Positions 50,791 through 60,069 of a stretch of DNA of 64,000 nucleotides are shown piece after piece. Both the position numbers and the translations under genes were made by a program. This stretch comes from Shewanella halotolerans (GTDB lineage: Bacteria > Pseudomonadota > Gammaproteobacteria > Enterobacterales > Shewanellaceae), in NCBI RefSeq assembly GCF_019457535.1, contig NZ_CP080417.1, positions 682,001 through 746,000 on the forward strand, written 5' to 3'. Position 1 is the stretch's first letter. Each line of letters starts with the position of its first letter. The notes below the pieces were generated by a model. It was not told the DNA's origin, made no database searches, and saw only the letters and a list, made by a program, of their open reading frames with translations.

Positions 50791-51486
50791 TTAAGGGCTG
50801 ATGAAAATCATCCATAGATTCAGCAGCAAGACGCTTGTCCCCAGGACGAGGAGAAAGCTACCCAGTCGCTCCTTGGGTGGCGTGCTTTCCTCCATGACGA
50901 TAGGGTAATCGAAGAAGATAGCCAGATAGAGCAGGCTTCTGAGGGGATAGGCCATGCTGGATAAGCTATAGCTTTGCCCCCGTTTCAGCTTGATGACGAG
51001 CCTGTGGGCGCGCTTACACTCTATCTGGTTGCTGTTTTGGTAGCTGTGCCAGTCGAACTGCAGCTGGGCTATCTCTTCTCGGCCTATGCTTTGCGACGAC
51101 CCAGAGTTGCTGGTGAGAAAGGGGGGCAAGGTGATGCCAGATTGGCTAATGATGATCTGCTGATTGGCCTGGCTATCGGCCTCTATCCCCAGGTGTGTTT
51201 TAACCTGGCGTCTACGGATACTGGCGTAAACCAGCAGGCCTATTACGGTCAATATCGGGAAGCGCAAAAAATCGAACCTGGGGTCGACTGAAGGAATGAA
51301 CAGCGCCAATAGAATGAACGGGAGCAGACTTGTGGCGAGCAGGAACTCTTTCTTAAGCGGCAGGGCAAAGAAGTTAAACGAGATGGGAAGCTTTTTCGTA
51401 CTCTGCTTGTCGAGACCTAGGTACTGACTCAAGAAGACGGTATCGAACCATTGTAGATTTTCCAGCAGGTGATTGAGTGAGTTCAT
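50791..51486 (-). CDS. Membrane protein Y2, paralogue of the gene at 53500-54177
   Basis: 231 residues with four hydrophobic segments: two near residues 55-95 and two near the C-terminus. Its soluble part between them is PH-like. It shares with Y1 (53500-54177) a start-proximal WF motif, a LRSLLYLAIFFDYPI segment (Y1: IKPLLFLLVYFDYPI) and the same overall layout. I start at 51486 to align with Y1; an in-frame upstream start at 51567 is possible. It lies just after a broken copy of the X gene, part of a duplicated X-Y unit. Confidence 0.65.
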   Translation of the reverse strand: MNSLNHLLENLQWFDTVFLSQYLGLDKQSTKKLPISFNFFALPLKKEFLLATSLLPFILLALFIPSVDPRFDFLRFPILTVIGLLVYASIRRRQVKTHLGIEADSQANQQIIISQSGITLPPFLTSNSGSSQSIGREEIAQLQFDWHSYQNSNQIECKRAHRLVIKLKRGQSYSLSSMAYPLRSLLYLAIFFDYPIVMEESTPPKERLGSFLLVLGTSVLLLNLWMIFISP

Positions 51487-51623
51487 CTCGATGAAAAGTC
51501 CCTTTTTCTTAGCATTTGTGTCGAGCATCAATGCTCTGATTGCCGCGTAATATATCAAAAAGGGCAAACAAGTTGCCCAAGAAGATGCTGAAAATATCTC
51601 AGATAATCGCTGTTAACTCAAGG

Positions 51624-51786
51624 CTATAGCCGTAACGAGCGGAAATACCAGCTGTCACCTATGCGTAGGTATTTGCAAGCCGTCGCGCTACTGTTGCCTT
51701 TGTTACTGGCGATATAGAGGTTGATCTCCTTGGCCTCTAGTGCACCTAACTTCTCTTGCTCGATTTGGTAACTTTGGTTGGAAATC
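51624..51786 (-). pseudogene. 3' remnant of a second X gene (X2)
   Basis: On the minus strand it encodes IEQEKLGALEAKEINLYIAS and continues to RIGDSWYFRSLRL-stop, nearly identical to the C-terminus of the gene at 54299-54757. One A is missing near 51763 (AAATCG in place of AAAATCG), and the sequence diverges further upstream. It has no start, so it is a frameshifted fragment. Its 5' part is probably at 53384-53470. Confidence 0.85.
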
Positions 51787-51831
51787 TTTTAAAATTACCC
51801 GATTTACTATTTTTGCTATGACTATCCAAAG

Positions 51832-52863
51832 CTAAGGTTTCAGGTAGGGTGCTAACCAGCTGTGAATCGCATAGCTGTGTTCTGTCGGTAACTTAAAAGC
51901 CAACCATTCAGCACCAAGTCGGGTAACTAGATAGGTATTTCTAGTCATGTTGACTACGCCAATTACATCTGAAAGTTTATATGTTTTTCTTGTTAATACA
52001 CCGTGCTTAACGATCAGTTTGTCATTGTAAATCTTGAGTTTCACGCCCGATGAACGGTAAAAAAATATCCAAGAAAAAAAGCCAATAAGTAATACTGATA
52101 AGGCGTATTGAATAGGCAGGGATACATAAGGCGTAAAAATTGACTCAGAAAAAAATAATACAAATATCACAATGAAAAATGCTATGCCTATAGTATTCGC
52201 CGCAAATAACCAGAATTTTAATGATGAAGCTGGCATGCCGCCAAGCGTCAATTGCTGAAAACTAGACTCTCGCACTAAATCATCATTTGGAAGCGCGGTC
52301 GGCTTATGGTCTCTTAATAACCCCTTAGTACTAAATTTATGCCTTCTATCCTGAATGACTAGCGCCAAATCAGTATCGAAGTGTTTTTCAAAAAACATCA
52401 CGACATTGATCATGGTTGAGAGATTTCTGATAGTCAGATGCCATTCAGGGTGGCTATAGAACTTCAGAGCATAGTGATGCAGGATCGCTTCTTTATTATC
52501 AAAAAATGCCGCAAATTCACCGCTAGTAAATCCAGACATTTCCAGTAGAGATAAGTTGTTATTAGTCACAATCTCTTTTTCAGCAGTAATACCGAACCAA
52601 GATCTTGTTTTCACCGCCTCTTTACGGATCGCATCAATCGTTAACTGGTTACGCTTAAACACAGGGAAGAATAAACAACTACCGACTAGAACAACTATGA
52701 GTGGCATGAATATTTCGCCCGTATCTTGGTAGCCAAACCAGCCTAAATAGATGATACCAGCACCTATGGCGGCTAAAACAGCACCAAAAACAAAGTCTAT
52801 AACGCCGCCTGTGTCCTGCAGCACGATTTGTTCATCGGTCTGCTTGTAAATTTTATAGCTCAT
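51832..52863 (-). CDS. AT-rich membrane protein W with PH-like domains
   Basis: A 343-residue protein with two pairs of membrane helices (near residues 25-70 and 215-265). Both soluble parts look like bacterial PH/bPH2 segments (KLKIYNDKLIVKHGVLTRK, KTYKLSDVIGVV). Partner of the secreted Z gene. AT-rich and inserted between two fragments of a decayed X gene. Function unknown. Confidence 0.6.
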   Translation of the reverse strand: MSYKIYKQTDEQIVLQDTGGVIDFVFGAVLAAIGAGIIYLGWFGYQDTGEIFMPLIVVLVGSCLFFPVFKRNQLTIDAIRKEAVKTRSWFGITAEKEIVTNNNLSLLEMSGFTSGEFAAFFDNKEAILHHYALKFYSHPEWHLTIRNLSTMINVVMFFEKHFDTDLALVIQDRRHKFSTKGLLRDHKPTALPNDDLVRESSFQQLTLGGMPASSLKFWLFAANTIGIAFFIVIFVLFFSESIFTPYVSLPIQYALSVLLIGFFSWIFFYRSSGVKLKIYNDKLIVKHGVLTRKTYKLSDVIGVVNMTRNTYLVTRLGAEWLAFKLPTEHSYAIHSWLAPYLKP

Positions 52864-52896
52864 AAATCCCTTTAGTGTGCTTTAGAAATTAAAAGT

Positions 52897-52920
52897 AAAG
52901 CCCTGTTAATAAAGGGCTTT
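52897..52920 (-). terminator. Hairpin between genes Z and W
   Basis: AAAGCCCT (52897-52904) and AGGGCTTT (52913-52920); on the minus strand followed by ACTTTTAATTT. Probably partial termination between Z and W. Confidence 0.6.
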
Positions 52921-52927
52921 TATTTGA

Positions 52928-53371
52928 TTAAGGTTTTTTGCCAAAATACCAACGACCATCATCATGACGTTTGAAATAACATGAAGTCCCCCTGTCATAA
53001 GCCATGATCCCAGCTTTATATCTTAATCTAATGCTTTTTGTTTGAAGTCCTTTGTATTCAGATTTCTCTATTTTATCTTTCATTTCAAACAGTTCATATT
53101 CCGTTAAAGGTTCAGAACCAAATCGTTTTAAATGACCTTCATACCACTTTTTTTCGAGCCTTTCAGCGTGGCTTACCATTGATTTAGGCAATAAATGGAA
53201 AAAAAGCTCAGGATCATTTTTTAAATAACTGTTGATCATATAATCTTTACAGACTGCTTTTAGGTTGGCATCGGAACCATCTTCAATGCCGGCGAAGCGC
53301 TCCAGGGCATTGGCTGAGGCACCCACTAGCATCATGCTAGATATTGTTATAAGGCTCGCGGCTAATCTCAT
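52928..53371 (-). CDS. Secreted protein Z, distant relative of X
   Basis: A 147-residue exported protein (signal MRLAASLITISSMMLVGASANA). It ends TSCYFKRHDDGRWYFGKKP, resembling the ACKYLRIGDSWYFRSLRL ending of X1, so both probably share one small periplasmic fold. SD AAAGGAG. Precedes the membrane gene W, as X precedes Y. AT-rich. Function unknown. Confidence 0.6.
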   Translation of the reverse strand: MRLAASLITISSMMLVGASANALERFAGIEDGSDANLKAVCKDYMINSYLKNDPELFFHLLPKSMVSHAERLEKKWYEGHLKRFGSEPLTEYELFEMKDKIEKSEYKGLQTKSIRLRYKAGIMAYDRGTSCYFKRHDDGRWYFGKKP

Positions 53372-53383
53372 ATTAATCTCCTT

Positions 53384-53470
53384 TTAATACCTTGATGCCT
53401 GGATTTTCGGGGCGACTATGGCTCCTGCAAATGTTCCCATTAATCTAATTACCATCCATGGTTTGTTCAT
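53384..53470 (-). pseudogene. 5' remnant of X2: start and signal peptide only
   Basis: Encodes MNKPWMVIRLMGTFAGAIVA and then PKIQASRY-stop (28 residues). It aligns with the X1 signal peptide MNKPWMALILMGTLAG...NLQAS and stops matching just past the cleavage region QAS. It directly precedes Z. With 51624-51786 it marks the two ends of a former X2 gene split by Z-W. Confidence 0.75.
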
Positions 53471-53499
53471 TTGTTAAGTTCCTTTTTAAGCTGATGGGT

Positions 53500-54177
53500 T
53501 TACAGAAAATACTCTTTAAACAGCAAGCCAGTTACCGCCATAAGGGCGACTAAGGGAAAAGCCACAAACAGGCTACGAGCGACGATGGCCAAAGAGTGTC
53601 GGCGCTTTTGCAGCGTGATTGGGTAGTCGAAGTAGACCAACAGGAAAAGAAGTGGCTTAATCGGGAAGTAGAGGCTCTTTAAACAGATTGATTGGCCCGA
53701 TTCAAGCGTGATGATGAGTTCACTGACATCGTAGGTGGTGCGCTGGTCGCGTGTGCTTGGCCAATAACGCACGCCTATCGTCTTTATGTCTCGTCGCTGA
53801 ATTTCCATAGAGCCTGCTTGGGTCTGGATAAGACGACTGCCGGGAATACAGAGCCTTTCAGCGTTAATCTGGCAAACTTGACTTCCCTCCCAGCCATAGA
53901 TGCTGGTGATGAACAGTTTTTTGAGGATCAGATAACCTAGGAGGGCGGCAATATTTAGCGTAAGCCAGGCCTCTGGAAGCATCAGGCTAGGATTGATAAA
54001 GGGTTGAATGGCCAATGTCAGTGGGCCAATGAAAAAGAGTATTTCTAACGGCAAGGGCAGCGGGTAGAGCAACCTGGATGACTTGAGGCGAACGTCGCTG
54101 TTGCTAGTTAGTTGGTTCTTTCCCTTGAAGTCTGTGGTACCAAACCAAGGAGTGTCGTCAAGGGTTAGCTTTTCCAT
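53500..54177 (-). CDS. Membrane protein Y1 with PH-like domain
   Basis: 225 residues with four hydrophobic segments: two near residues 40-85 and two near the C-terminus. The soluble stretch between them includes SMEIQRRDIKTIGVRYWPST, a PH-like pattern. Paralogue of the gene at 50791-51486. It follows the secreted gene X1 by about 120 bp. The pair X-Y occurs twice. Function unknown. Confidence 0.62.
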   Translation of the reverse strand: MEKLTLDDTPWFGTTDFKGKNQLTSNSDVRLKSSRLLYPLPLPLEILFFIGPLTLAIQPFINPSLMLPEAWLTLNIAALLGYLILKKLFITSIYGWEGSQVCQINAERLCIPGSRLIQTQAGSMEIQRRDIKTIGVRYWPSTRDQRTTYDVSELIITLESGQSICLKSLYFPIKPLLFLLVYFDYPITLQKRRHSLAIVARSLFVAFPLVALMAVTGLLFKEYFL

Positions 54178-54298
54178 GCCAGTAGAATCCTTTCAAGCCG
54201 GTTGGGTTTGTGATTACCTGCTAAGATGTCAAAAAAGGGCAATCAAGTTGCCCAGATTCGTGCCAAGAATGTCTCAGCTAATCGCTGTTAACTCAAGG

Positions 54299-54757
54299 CT
54301 ATAGCCGTAACGAGCGGAAATACCAGCTGTCACCTATGCGTAGGTATTTGCAAGCCGTCGCGCTACTGTTGCCTTTGTTACTGGCGATATAAAGGTCGAT
54401 CTCCTTGGCCTCTAGCGCACCTAACTTCTCTTGCTCGATTTTGGCAACCTTGGCAGGCGTTATTGCCTTGATTTTTATGGTATCAGGCTTAGCTTGGTAT
54501 TCTTTAACATATTTACCATGGCGATCGGCGAGCTGTTTCCTCAAGGTTTTTTCACCGAAGATGCCTAGCCAGGGCTCGGGAAATTCTGCCACATAGGCGT
54601 CGAAGTCCTCTGTGGCGTAGATATCCAGCATCTTGATGCAGCGCTGAGCCAAGGGGTCATCACTGAAATTTTGTTCGGTCGATGCTTGGAGGTTGGTTGA
54701 TATTAGCGTTCCCGCTAATGTTCCCATTAATATTAATGCCATCCATGGTTTGTTCAT
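54299..54757 (-). CDS. Secreted protein X1
   Basis: A 152-residue exported protein with signal peptide MNKPWMALILMGTLAGTLIS and a mature domain ending SWYFRSLRL. Intact copy of a gene of which two fragments remain at 53384-53470 and 51624-51786. Similar ending to Z. The small periplasmic fold may be NTF2-like, but this is a guess. It precedes Y1. Confidence 0.62.
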   Translation of the reverse strand: MNKPWMALILMGTLAGTLISTNLQASTEQNFSDDPLAQRCIKMLDIYATEDFDAYVAEFPEPWLGIFGEKTLRKQLADRHGKYVKEYQAKPDTIKIKAITPAKVAKIEQEKLGALEAKEIDLYIASNKGNSSATACKYLRIGDSWYFRSLRL

Positions 54758-55308
54758 CTGGTTAAATCCTTGTTGAGTTGGTGGGCATTGCCTAGAAAGG
54801 GCTTGATTCTAGCCTTTAGACAATATTAAGGACGATGCTTTTGCTCCAAATTGTTGCGAAGAATATCCCAGATAAGAGGCTGGAATTCAAGGTTATAGAC
54901 GACGCTAACTGAAATAGCGACTGCCAATAACCCGTCAGCACTTACTCGGTTTGATCGAACTTAGCGGCACTTGAAATTGGCCCGTTATGGTTGTGAAGAT
55001 TAAAACCAACCGTTGCTATATTTTAATTAATGACCACTCACGCGAGGAAAATTGAATGTCGTACCAACAATTGACATTGTGATTTTAGTGAGTTCGGTCG
55101 CACCAAATGCTTCCTGCTTATCAACACTAGCGTCGATATCGGGGACACCTTAACGAGTAAGCTTTCATGTCGAGCATAAAGGCAGCTTTCGCTGCCTTTA
55201 TGCTCATTTTTATTGTGACTTTACGTTTTCCATAGATTGGGAGTGGTAATAGGAGCCTTTATTTTTCATATTAAGGTCAATGTTACCAAAAGCTGTGTCA
55301 CCCATGAT
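54758..55308. other. 551-bp region without a gene; includes a perfect hairpin
   Basis: No convincing gene is visible. At 55056 a frame with a good SD starts MSYQQLT and stops after eight codons; this is how many IS30-family transposases begin, but nothing of the rest is recognisable. A perfect 15-bp stem with loop TTTC lies at 55172-55205 (GAGCATAAAGGCAGC and its complement), followed by ATTTTTATT on the plus strand. That makes it a terminator for plus-strand transcription, although no plus-strand gene precedes it. Confidence 0.5.
55172..55213 (+). terminator. Perfect 15-bp terminator hairpin with no obvious gene
   Basis: Arms 55172-55186 and 55191-55205 with loop TTTC, then ATTTTTATT. It may end an unrecognised small RNA or a lost gene upstream. 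Confidence 0.6.
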
Positions 55309-58300
55309 CTATTCTTCTTGTAAAATCCTTACCTTGTTGGTTGCCGAGTTGATATAGGCACAGTTAGAGATCTTCGGATTGGTGCTCTTAGCTACCTTGA
55401 TCTTAAAGGACTTGGTTGCATCTCGAACTAAGTCTCGACCAGACAAGGCATGGCTACCTGCTTCGATGGTGACATTGTCAGAGAAACAGATGTAGTAGGT
55501 ACCAACATCGTCAGGAGCCTCGATACCTTTGAGTTCGGCCGTATAGTTGCCAGGTTGAAGTTGTGAGCTAATGTCGACCATTCTTGCCCCTGTGGTCATT
55601 AGGCCTGCCTGCTTATTGTCTAGCCAGAGTGCGTATTTGTCGTCGGCCAGGTTACCGTTGTCGCCAAAGCGCACCAGCATCCTGTTTTCGAGCAGAGTGA
55701 AGGGGGTATACAGAGTTTCTGATTCCCTCTTGACCGAGACGCTGCCAGTGAGGGCGTGTTCGGGCACTATGATTTTAAGCTCATTGTCTTTAACTTGAGT
55801 GATGACGGCTTTTTCCTGTCCGCTGCTGGCGGTAAACCAAACTTCGACTTTGTCGTCAAAGCCGATTCCCTTGAGTGTCAGCACATCTTGAGGATAGCCT
55901 TCATCGGGATAGAGTTTATCGAGGGCGAAGCCAGTGCCAATTTTTATGGTCTTAGGGTCGCTGTAATCGGTCGATTTAGTGATCTGCTCTCTATGTTCGA
56001 CTTCGACTCGTAGATCGCCCTTGGCGTCTTTGAGGTACTCTCCTGGAATGGTGACGATAAGTTCAGTGCCTGAGTCATTGACCTGGTATTTTGATATTTC
56101 GGTTTTGTGATCATTGTTGCCTTGATCATAGATAACCACCAGCGGATGCTCGTCTGGCCAAGGCCACCAGTTGTCAATCGGCTTGAAACCGGCACCACGT
56201 ATGGTCAGTTCGACGCCCTTGTCTTCGGCGCTCACGATACCAGGGTTTAAGGTGATTATCTTCATTCCCCAGTTGACGTAGAAATCATATTGCGCGCCGA
56301 CTTTATTTAAATCCCACCAAAACTTCGCAATATCGGCGCCGGAATCGACCCCTTTTAAGATATCCCATACGATGGCGACTTCACCTATGACGGGAATAAC
56401 CCTCACGGCGATTTTCTTAAGTACCGCTTCGCCAATGTTGATCGGGCTTATCGACATCTCTTCAAGCAATGCGGTGAGGATTGGGCCAGATTTACCATTG
56501 GCCAAGGCATCCTTTTCCGTATCCAACATGAGCTTGATACGTCCCCAGATAAGCGCCTCGACGGCCTGGCTCCATTGACCATCCTCTTGAGCTTTTTCTA
56601 TGGTATCCCTAATAAAATCAATATCATTGAATCCATGGGAAAGAATGACTTCGATGATATTCTTACCTCTTTTAAGCTTGGTCATTGGCCCTTGGGGAAC
56701 CTTACCTGAAAGCCCGGCTACGTCTAGCATCAACTTGATCGATGGCCATATGCCGCGTTCGACCAGAGATCTCAGGTAGAGCTGAGAGCGAATCCTGACT
56801 TGATCGTTTTCCGTGGCAAAAGGTTGTGAATAACCGGGACTCAATACCGTGTAGACACAGTCGGTATAAGGGCACGCCTTAGAGGTCACATCCTGGGACC
56901 AGAGATCGACACCAAATAGCTGCAGATACTGGGCACCTATGATGTCGCGGTCAAACATGTCTTGGATATGCTCATGAGTCTTACCGGTTTTATCCGTGAC
57001 ATAGCCTTCCCCCTTCTCAAGATCTTTGTTCATGGGATGAACCCCAAGGCTGAGCAGTAGCTGAGAACGGTTCTGTACCTCCATGAAACCATCGTATTCC
57101 AGCGCCTTGTACCATTCCTCTTGAAAGGCTTTTCTGGTTGGGCTGATGGATATCTCATCCCAATAGGAGGCGCCGGGCGTGACTGTTGGTTTAATAGAGC
57201 CGTTGCTGGCTGCTTTCTGTGCCATGCTCTTCTGATTGATGTGCTGGTCTTGAGTCTCATAGCCGTTCATTAGGTCTATGGCTATGGCGGTTGAGGCTTT
57301 TGCCAAGCCACTCATATTTGGAATTTTATTGAGATTCGGGTCTTGTTTTAGCTGTTCAAGGAACCCTTTGTCGTGGGCGGCAATACGATTAACAGAGGGC
57401 ATTAGCAGTATGTTGGAAAGTGCCAACCTGCCAGTATTGACCTCAACGGTTTGTTCGTCACTCATAACGGCCAAAGAGGTATAGGGAGTGAAATCTCCAT
57501 CGATATGCTGATAGAGCTCGATAAAGCCGATAGCCTCGCGGATAAGTCCTACCTGCACGCCCTTATCGCTAAGCGCCGTAAACTCGTTAGTATAGGCGTC
57601 TTTGGCGTAGAGGGCGGGCAGATCTGTGGCCGTTGCCTGGCTATTTAGCGTGACGGTTACGCTGGCCTCGAGGTTTAGGTAGACCTTATTGCTCAGCAGC
57701 TGCAAGGATTCCACATAGATGAATCCCGAAGTTGTTTCAGCCGGCAGGGTGATGATTGCCTGGTTATCGACCACAGAATCAGGACTCACGGTCAGGGTGT
57801 CGATATGAACCGACATGCTTGGTTGCAGGTTGCGCCCTCTGATAGTGATTTTATCTCCTGCCTGATATTGTCCCGCGCTTAACTCTTCAATGATAGGTGT
57901 TAGTGGTGAGGAAACTCTGAAGTATTTAGAGAGGCTTCTTTGATTGCCATCTGTCAGGTAATATTCGAAATCTTGCTCATCTGAGATGGATTCGGGCAGA
58001 TAGAAGTAAAAGCCGTCATTCTCGAAGTCGGTCAGTTTGATGTTATAGATTTCGCTGCCGTTAATTAGTACCAGAGTGGCATTGGCGACAGGGATATCCT
58101 GTCCTTGGACGAAGACTCTTTCTCCTGGAAAGCTTCTATCGGTCAAGCTAATGCCTAGGCTGTCTTGGTATCTGACGGCAAACACCTGAAATGCCTCGGT
58201 GAGGGCGATCTTAGTTAGTCTGTCATTGTCATTGATATCAAACAGACCGTCAGAATCATCATCTCTGTCTAAGAAATCATAGACACCGTCATGATCGGTA

Positions 58301-59307
58301 TCGAGTGGCTTATCGAGCTCCACGGCTTCGACATTATCGGCAATGGTATTGCCGTCTGAATCTGTATCGACAAATGCACCCATGCCATCACCATCGACAT
58401 CGGCGAGTAGCTCTAGGCTGTCAGGTAGGCCATCGTTGTCGGCATCCGTGTCCAGCCAGTTGGGGATACCATCATTATCTAAATCCAGTTGTAGGCTGCC
58501 AAAGGCTTTGACATAGACTTCGTTGGCGTCGTATACCCCATCACCATCGGTATCAGGATTGGTATCATTGATTGCCAGGGCTCTCTCTACATCTTGGGGC
58601 AGGCCATCGTAATCAGTATCGACAAATGCCTTCAGGGTATAGTTGGCGTTAGCATCACCAGCCAGATCCTGTTCGGCGATCGCTATGTAATAGATTCCAG
58701 CGGTTTGGAACTTCACGCTGGCGAGTGTGCCTATCATGCCGATTGGTTCGGCATTGTTTTTAATTTCAAAAATTGCCCTACCGGTTTCGTCCAGAATACT
58801 TATCGTCGGCTTGTAGGAGAAGTCATCCATGAGTAACAGGAAGGTAATGGGATTGTCCGCGTCGATGACTGCCTGGTCGACCTTGATGCGGTAGACATCA
58901 CCGTCACCGCGCTCTTCAAAGGCGCCCTTTAAGGTAAAAGGGAAGCTACCTGGAACTAAGGTCGCTACCGCTGGATTGTCATTGAAGCTGGACTCAGTCG
59001 TTGTCGGATAGCTTTGCTTGCTGGCATCAAACGGATAATCATCCAATTCATCTACCACGCCGTCGCCGTCTTCATCCCTGTTTTCCCAGGTGCCCACCTG
59101 AGGGGGGGCTGTGGGATCGGTAGGATCCGTAGGTTCGGTCGGCTCAGTTGGATTGGTGGGATCAACAGGGTCCACAGGATCTGTCGGCACCTGAGAGTTA
59201 GGGCCTTCTCCCTCTTTGAGTTCGCCGTTACAGCCCGTTATTGCCAGGGTCGAGGTCAGCATGAGTGCCAGCCAATGTTGCTTGGTCAGGCGAGACGTGT
59301 GTTTCAT
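55309..59307 (-). CDS. Giant lipoprotein with TSP3-type calcium repeats and IPT/TIG domains
   Basis: 1,332 residues. The lipobox is TLAITGC, followed by a Pro/Asp/Thr-rich linker (DPVDPTNPTEPTEPTDPT) and acidic calcium-binding repeats of thrombospondin type-3 style around residues 225-355 (DTDGDGVYDANE, DNDGIPNWLDTDADNDG). Several IPT/TIG-like beta-sandwiches follow (RGRNLQPSMSVHID, RGAGFKPIDNWWPWP, KGIGFDDKVEVWF). Large extracellular adhesin- or scaffold-like protein, anchored by its lipid. It lies just downstream of the Tad cluster on the same strand, so a surface-attachment role is plausible. Confidence 0.8.
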   Translation of the reverse strand: MKHTSRLTKQHWLALMLTSTLAITGCNGELKEGEGPNSQVPTDPVDPVDPTNPTEPTEPTDPTDPTAPPQVGTWENRDEDGDGVVDELDDYPFDASKQSYPTTTESSFNDNPAVATLVPGSFPFTLKGAFEERGDGDVYRIKVDQAVIDADNPITFLLLMDDFSYKPTISILDETGRAIFEIKNNAEPIGMIGTLASVKFQTAGIYYIAIAEQDLAGDANANYTLKAFVDTDYDGLPQDVERALAINDTNPDTDGDGVYDANEVYVKAFGSLQLDLDNDGIPNWLDTDADNDGLPDSLELLADVDGDGMGAFVDTDSDGNTIADNVEAVELDKPLDTDHDGVYDFLDRDDDSDGLFDINDNDRLTKIALTEAFQVFAVRYQDSLGISLTDRSFPGERVFVQGQDIPVANATLVLINGSEIYNIKLTDFENDGFYFYLPESISDEQDFEYYLTDGNQRSLSKYFRVSSPLTPIIEELSAGQYQAGDKITIRGRNLQPSMSVHIDTLTVSPDSVVDNQAIITLPAETTSGFIYVESLQLLSNKVYLNLEASVTVTLNSQATATDLPALYAKDAYTNEFTALSDKGVQVGLIREAIGFIELYQHIDGDFTPYTSLAVMSDEQTVEVNTGRLALSNILLMPSVNRIAAHDKGFLEQLKQDPNLNKIPNMSGLAKASTAIAIDLMNGYETQDQHINQKSMAQKAASNGSIKPTVTPGASYWDEISISPTRKAFQEEWYKALEYDGFMEVQNRSQLLLSLGVHPMNKDLEKGEGYVTDKTGKTHEHIQDMFDRDIIGAQYLQLFGVDLWSQDVTSKACPYTDCVYTVLSPGYSQPFATENDQVRIRSQLYLRSLVERGIWPSIKLMLDVAGLSGKVPQGPMTKLKRGKNIIEVILSHGFNDIDFIRDTIEKAQEDGQWSQAVEALIWGRIKLMLDTEKDALANGKSGPILTALLEEMSISPINIGEAVLKKIAVRVIPVIGEVAIVWDILKGVDSGADIAKFWWDLNKVGAQYDFYVNWGMKIITLNPGIVSAEDKGVELTIRGAGFKPIDNWWPWPDEHPLVVIYDQGNNDHKTEISKYQVNDSGTELIVTIPGEYLKDAKGDLRVEVEHREQITKSTDYSDPKTIKIGTGFALDKLYPDEGYPQDVLTLKGIGFDDKVEVWFTASSGQEKAVITQVKDNELKIIVPEHALTGSVSVKRESETLYTPFTLLENRMLVRFGDNGNLADDKYALWLDNKQAGLMTTGARMVDISSQLQPGNYTAELKGIEAPDDVGTYYICFSDNVTIEAGSHALSGRDLVRDATKSFKIKVAKSTNPKISNCAYINSATNKVRILQEE

Positions 59308-59385
59308 TTTATATATCCCTATGATTTTACAAGGTCCAGAATTCTTGTTTGGTATTGAATATTCGGTTTAGCTGTTTCGCTGAGC

Positions 59386-60069
59386 TTACATTCGAAATGG
59401 TGTCTGCATACGCATCAGTCCCTGAGCCGTGATTGCCAAATACGTATCACCCGTTGCCAATCCCAGCACGTTGCAGGCCAGCTGTTCCCGGCTTGGGTTA
59501 TAGAAGGGGGAGGTGACTATCTCCTTAATGAGGTAGTTGGCAAAGGGGACGATCAGCTTTTGGCACCAGCGCACCTCTATCTGCAGCAGGTTGGCGTCCT
59601 GCACATTCAGTTGTCGGTTATTGCCCACGTTCTTGGGGGCTGGGTCACGAAACATCAGGTTGTTGTTGGGGATCTCATAGCGAGAGCCTGTGTCATATCG
59701 ACTTCGCACCTTGAAGCGGTCGAAGGTTTCCCTGTCAGGGCTGAGTATGGTTATTTGACTTTGTACCAGGGTGGCGATTCTTGCCTTGGCGAAGGCCCGA
59801 ACCGTGTCACTCGTGCCCGTGCCGTGGGCAAATAGCGGCATCATCCCCTGGGCCAGCCCCTTGCGCATCTCGTCAATATTGCCATGGTGTAGGGTGCCGG
59901 CCCGAACGGCGGCAACCGTGGCCGCATCCAGGGTGCTCTTGCTGGTATAGATAAAGGCCCACTGCACGATCAACATCATCGCAACCAGAATGATGGGAAT
60001 AAGAAACGGCAGGGCAAGGCTGAACTCAAACATACTCTGCCCTCGCTGTTTCGAGCGTGCCGCTATCAT
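59386..60069 (-). CDS. tadE: TadE-like pilus assembly protein
   Basis: A 227-residue protein with the pseudopilin-like N-terminus RGQSMFEFSLALPFLIPIIL, i.e. a TadE-type domain with one membrane helix, and a larger periplasmic part. TadE/F proteins are processed by prepilin peptidase and are needed for Flp pilus assembly. It begins 4 nt inside the preceding tadD gene (overlap), so it is cotranslated. Confidence 0.8.
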   Translation of the reverse strand: MIAARSKQRGQSMFEFSLALPFLIPIILVAMMLIVQWAFIYTSKSTLDAATVAAVRAGTLHHGNIDEMRKGLAQGMMPLFAHGTGTSDTVRAFAKARIATLVQSQITILSPDRETFDRFKVRSRYDTGSRYEIPNNNLMFRDPAPKNVGNNRQLNVQDANLLQIEVRWCQKLIVPFANYLIKEIVTSPFYNPSREQLACNVLGLATGDTYLAITAQGLMRMQTPFRM

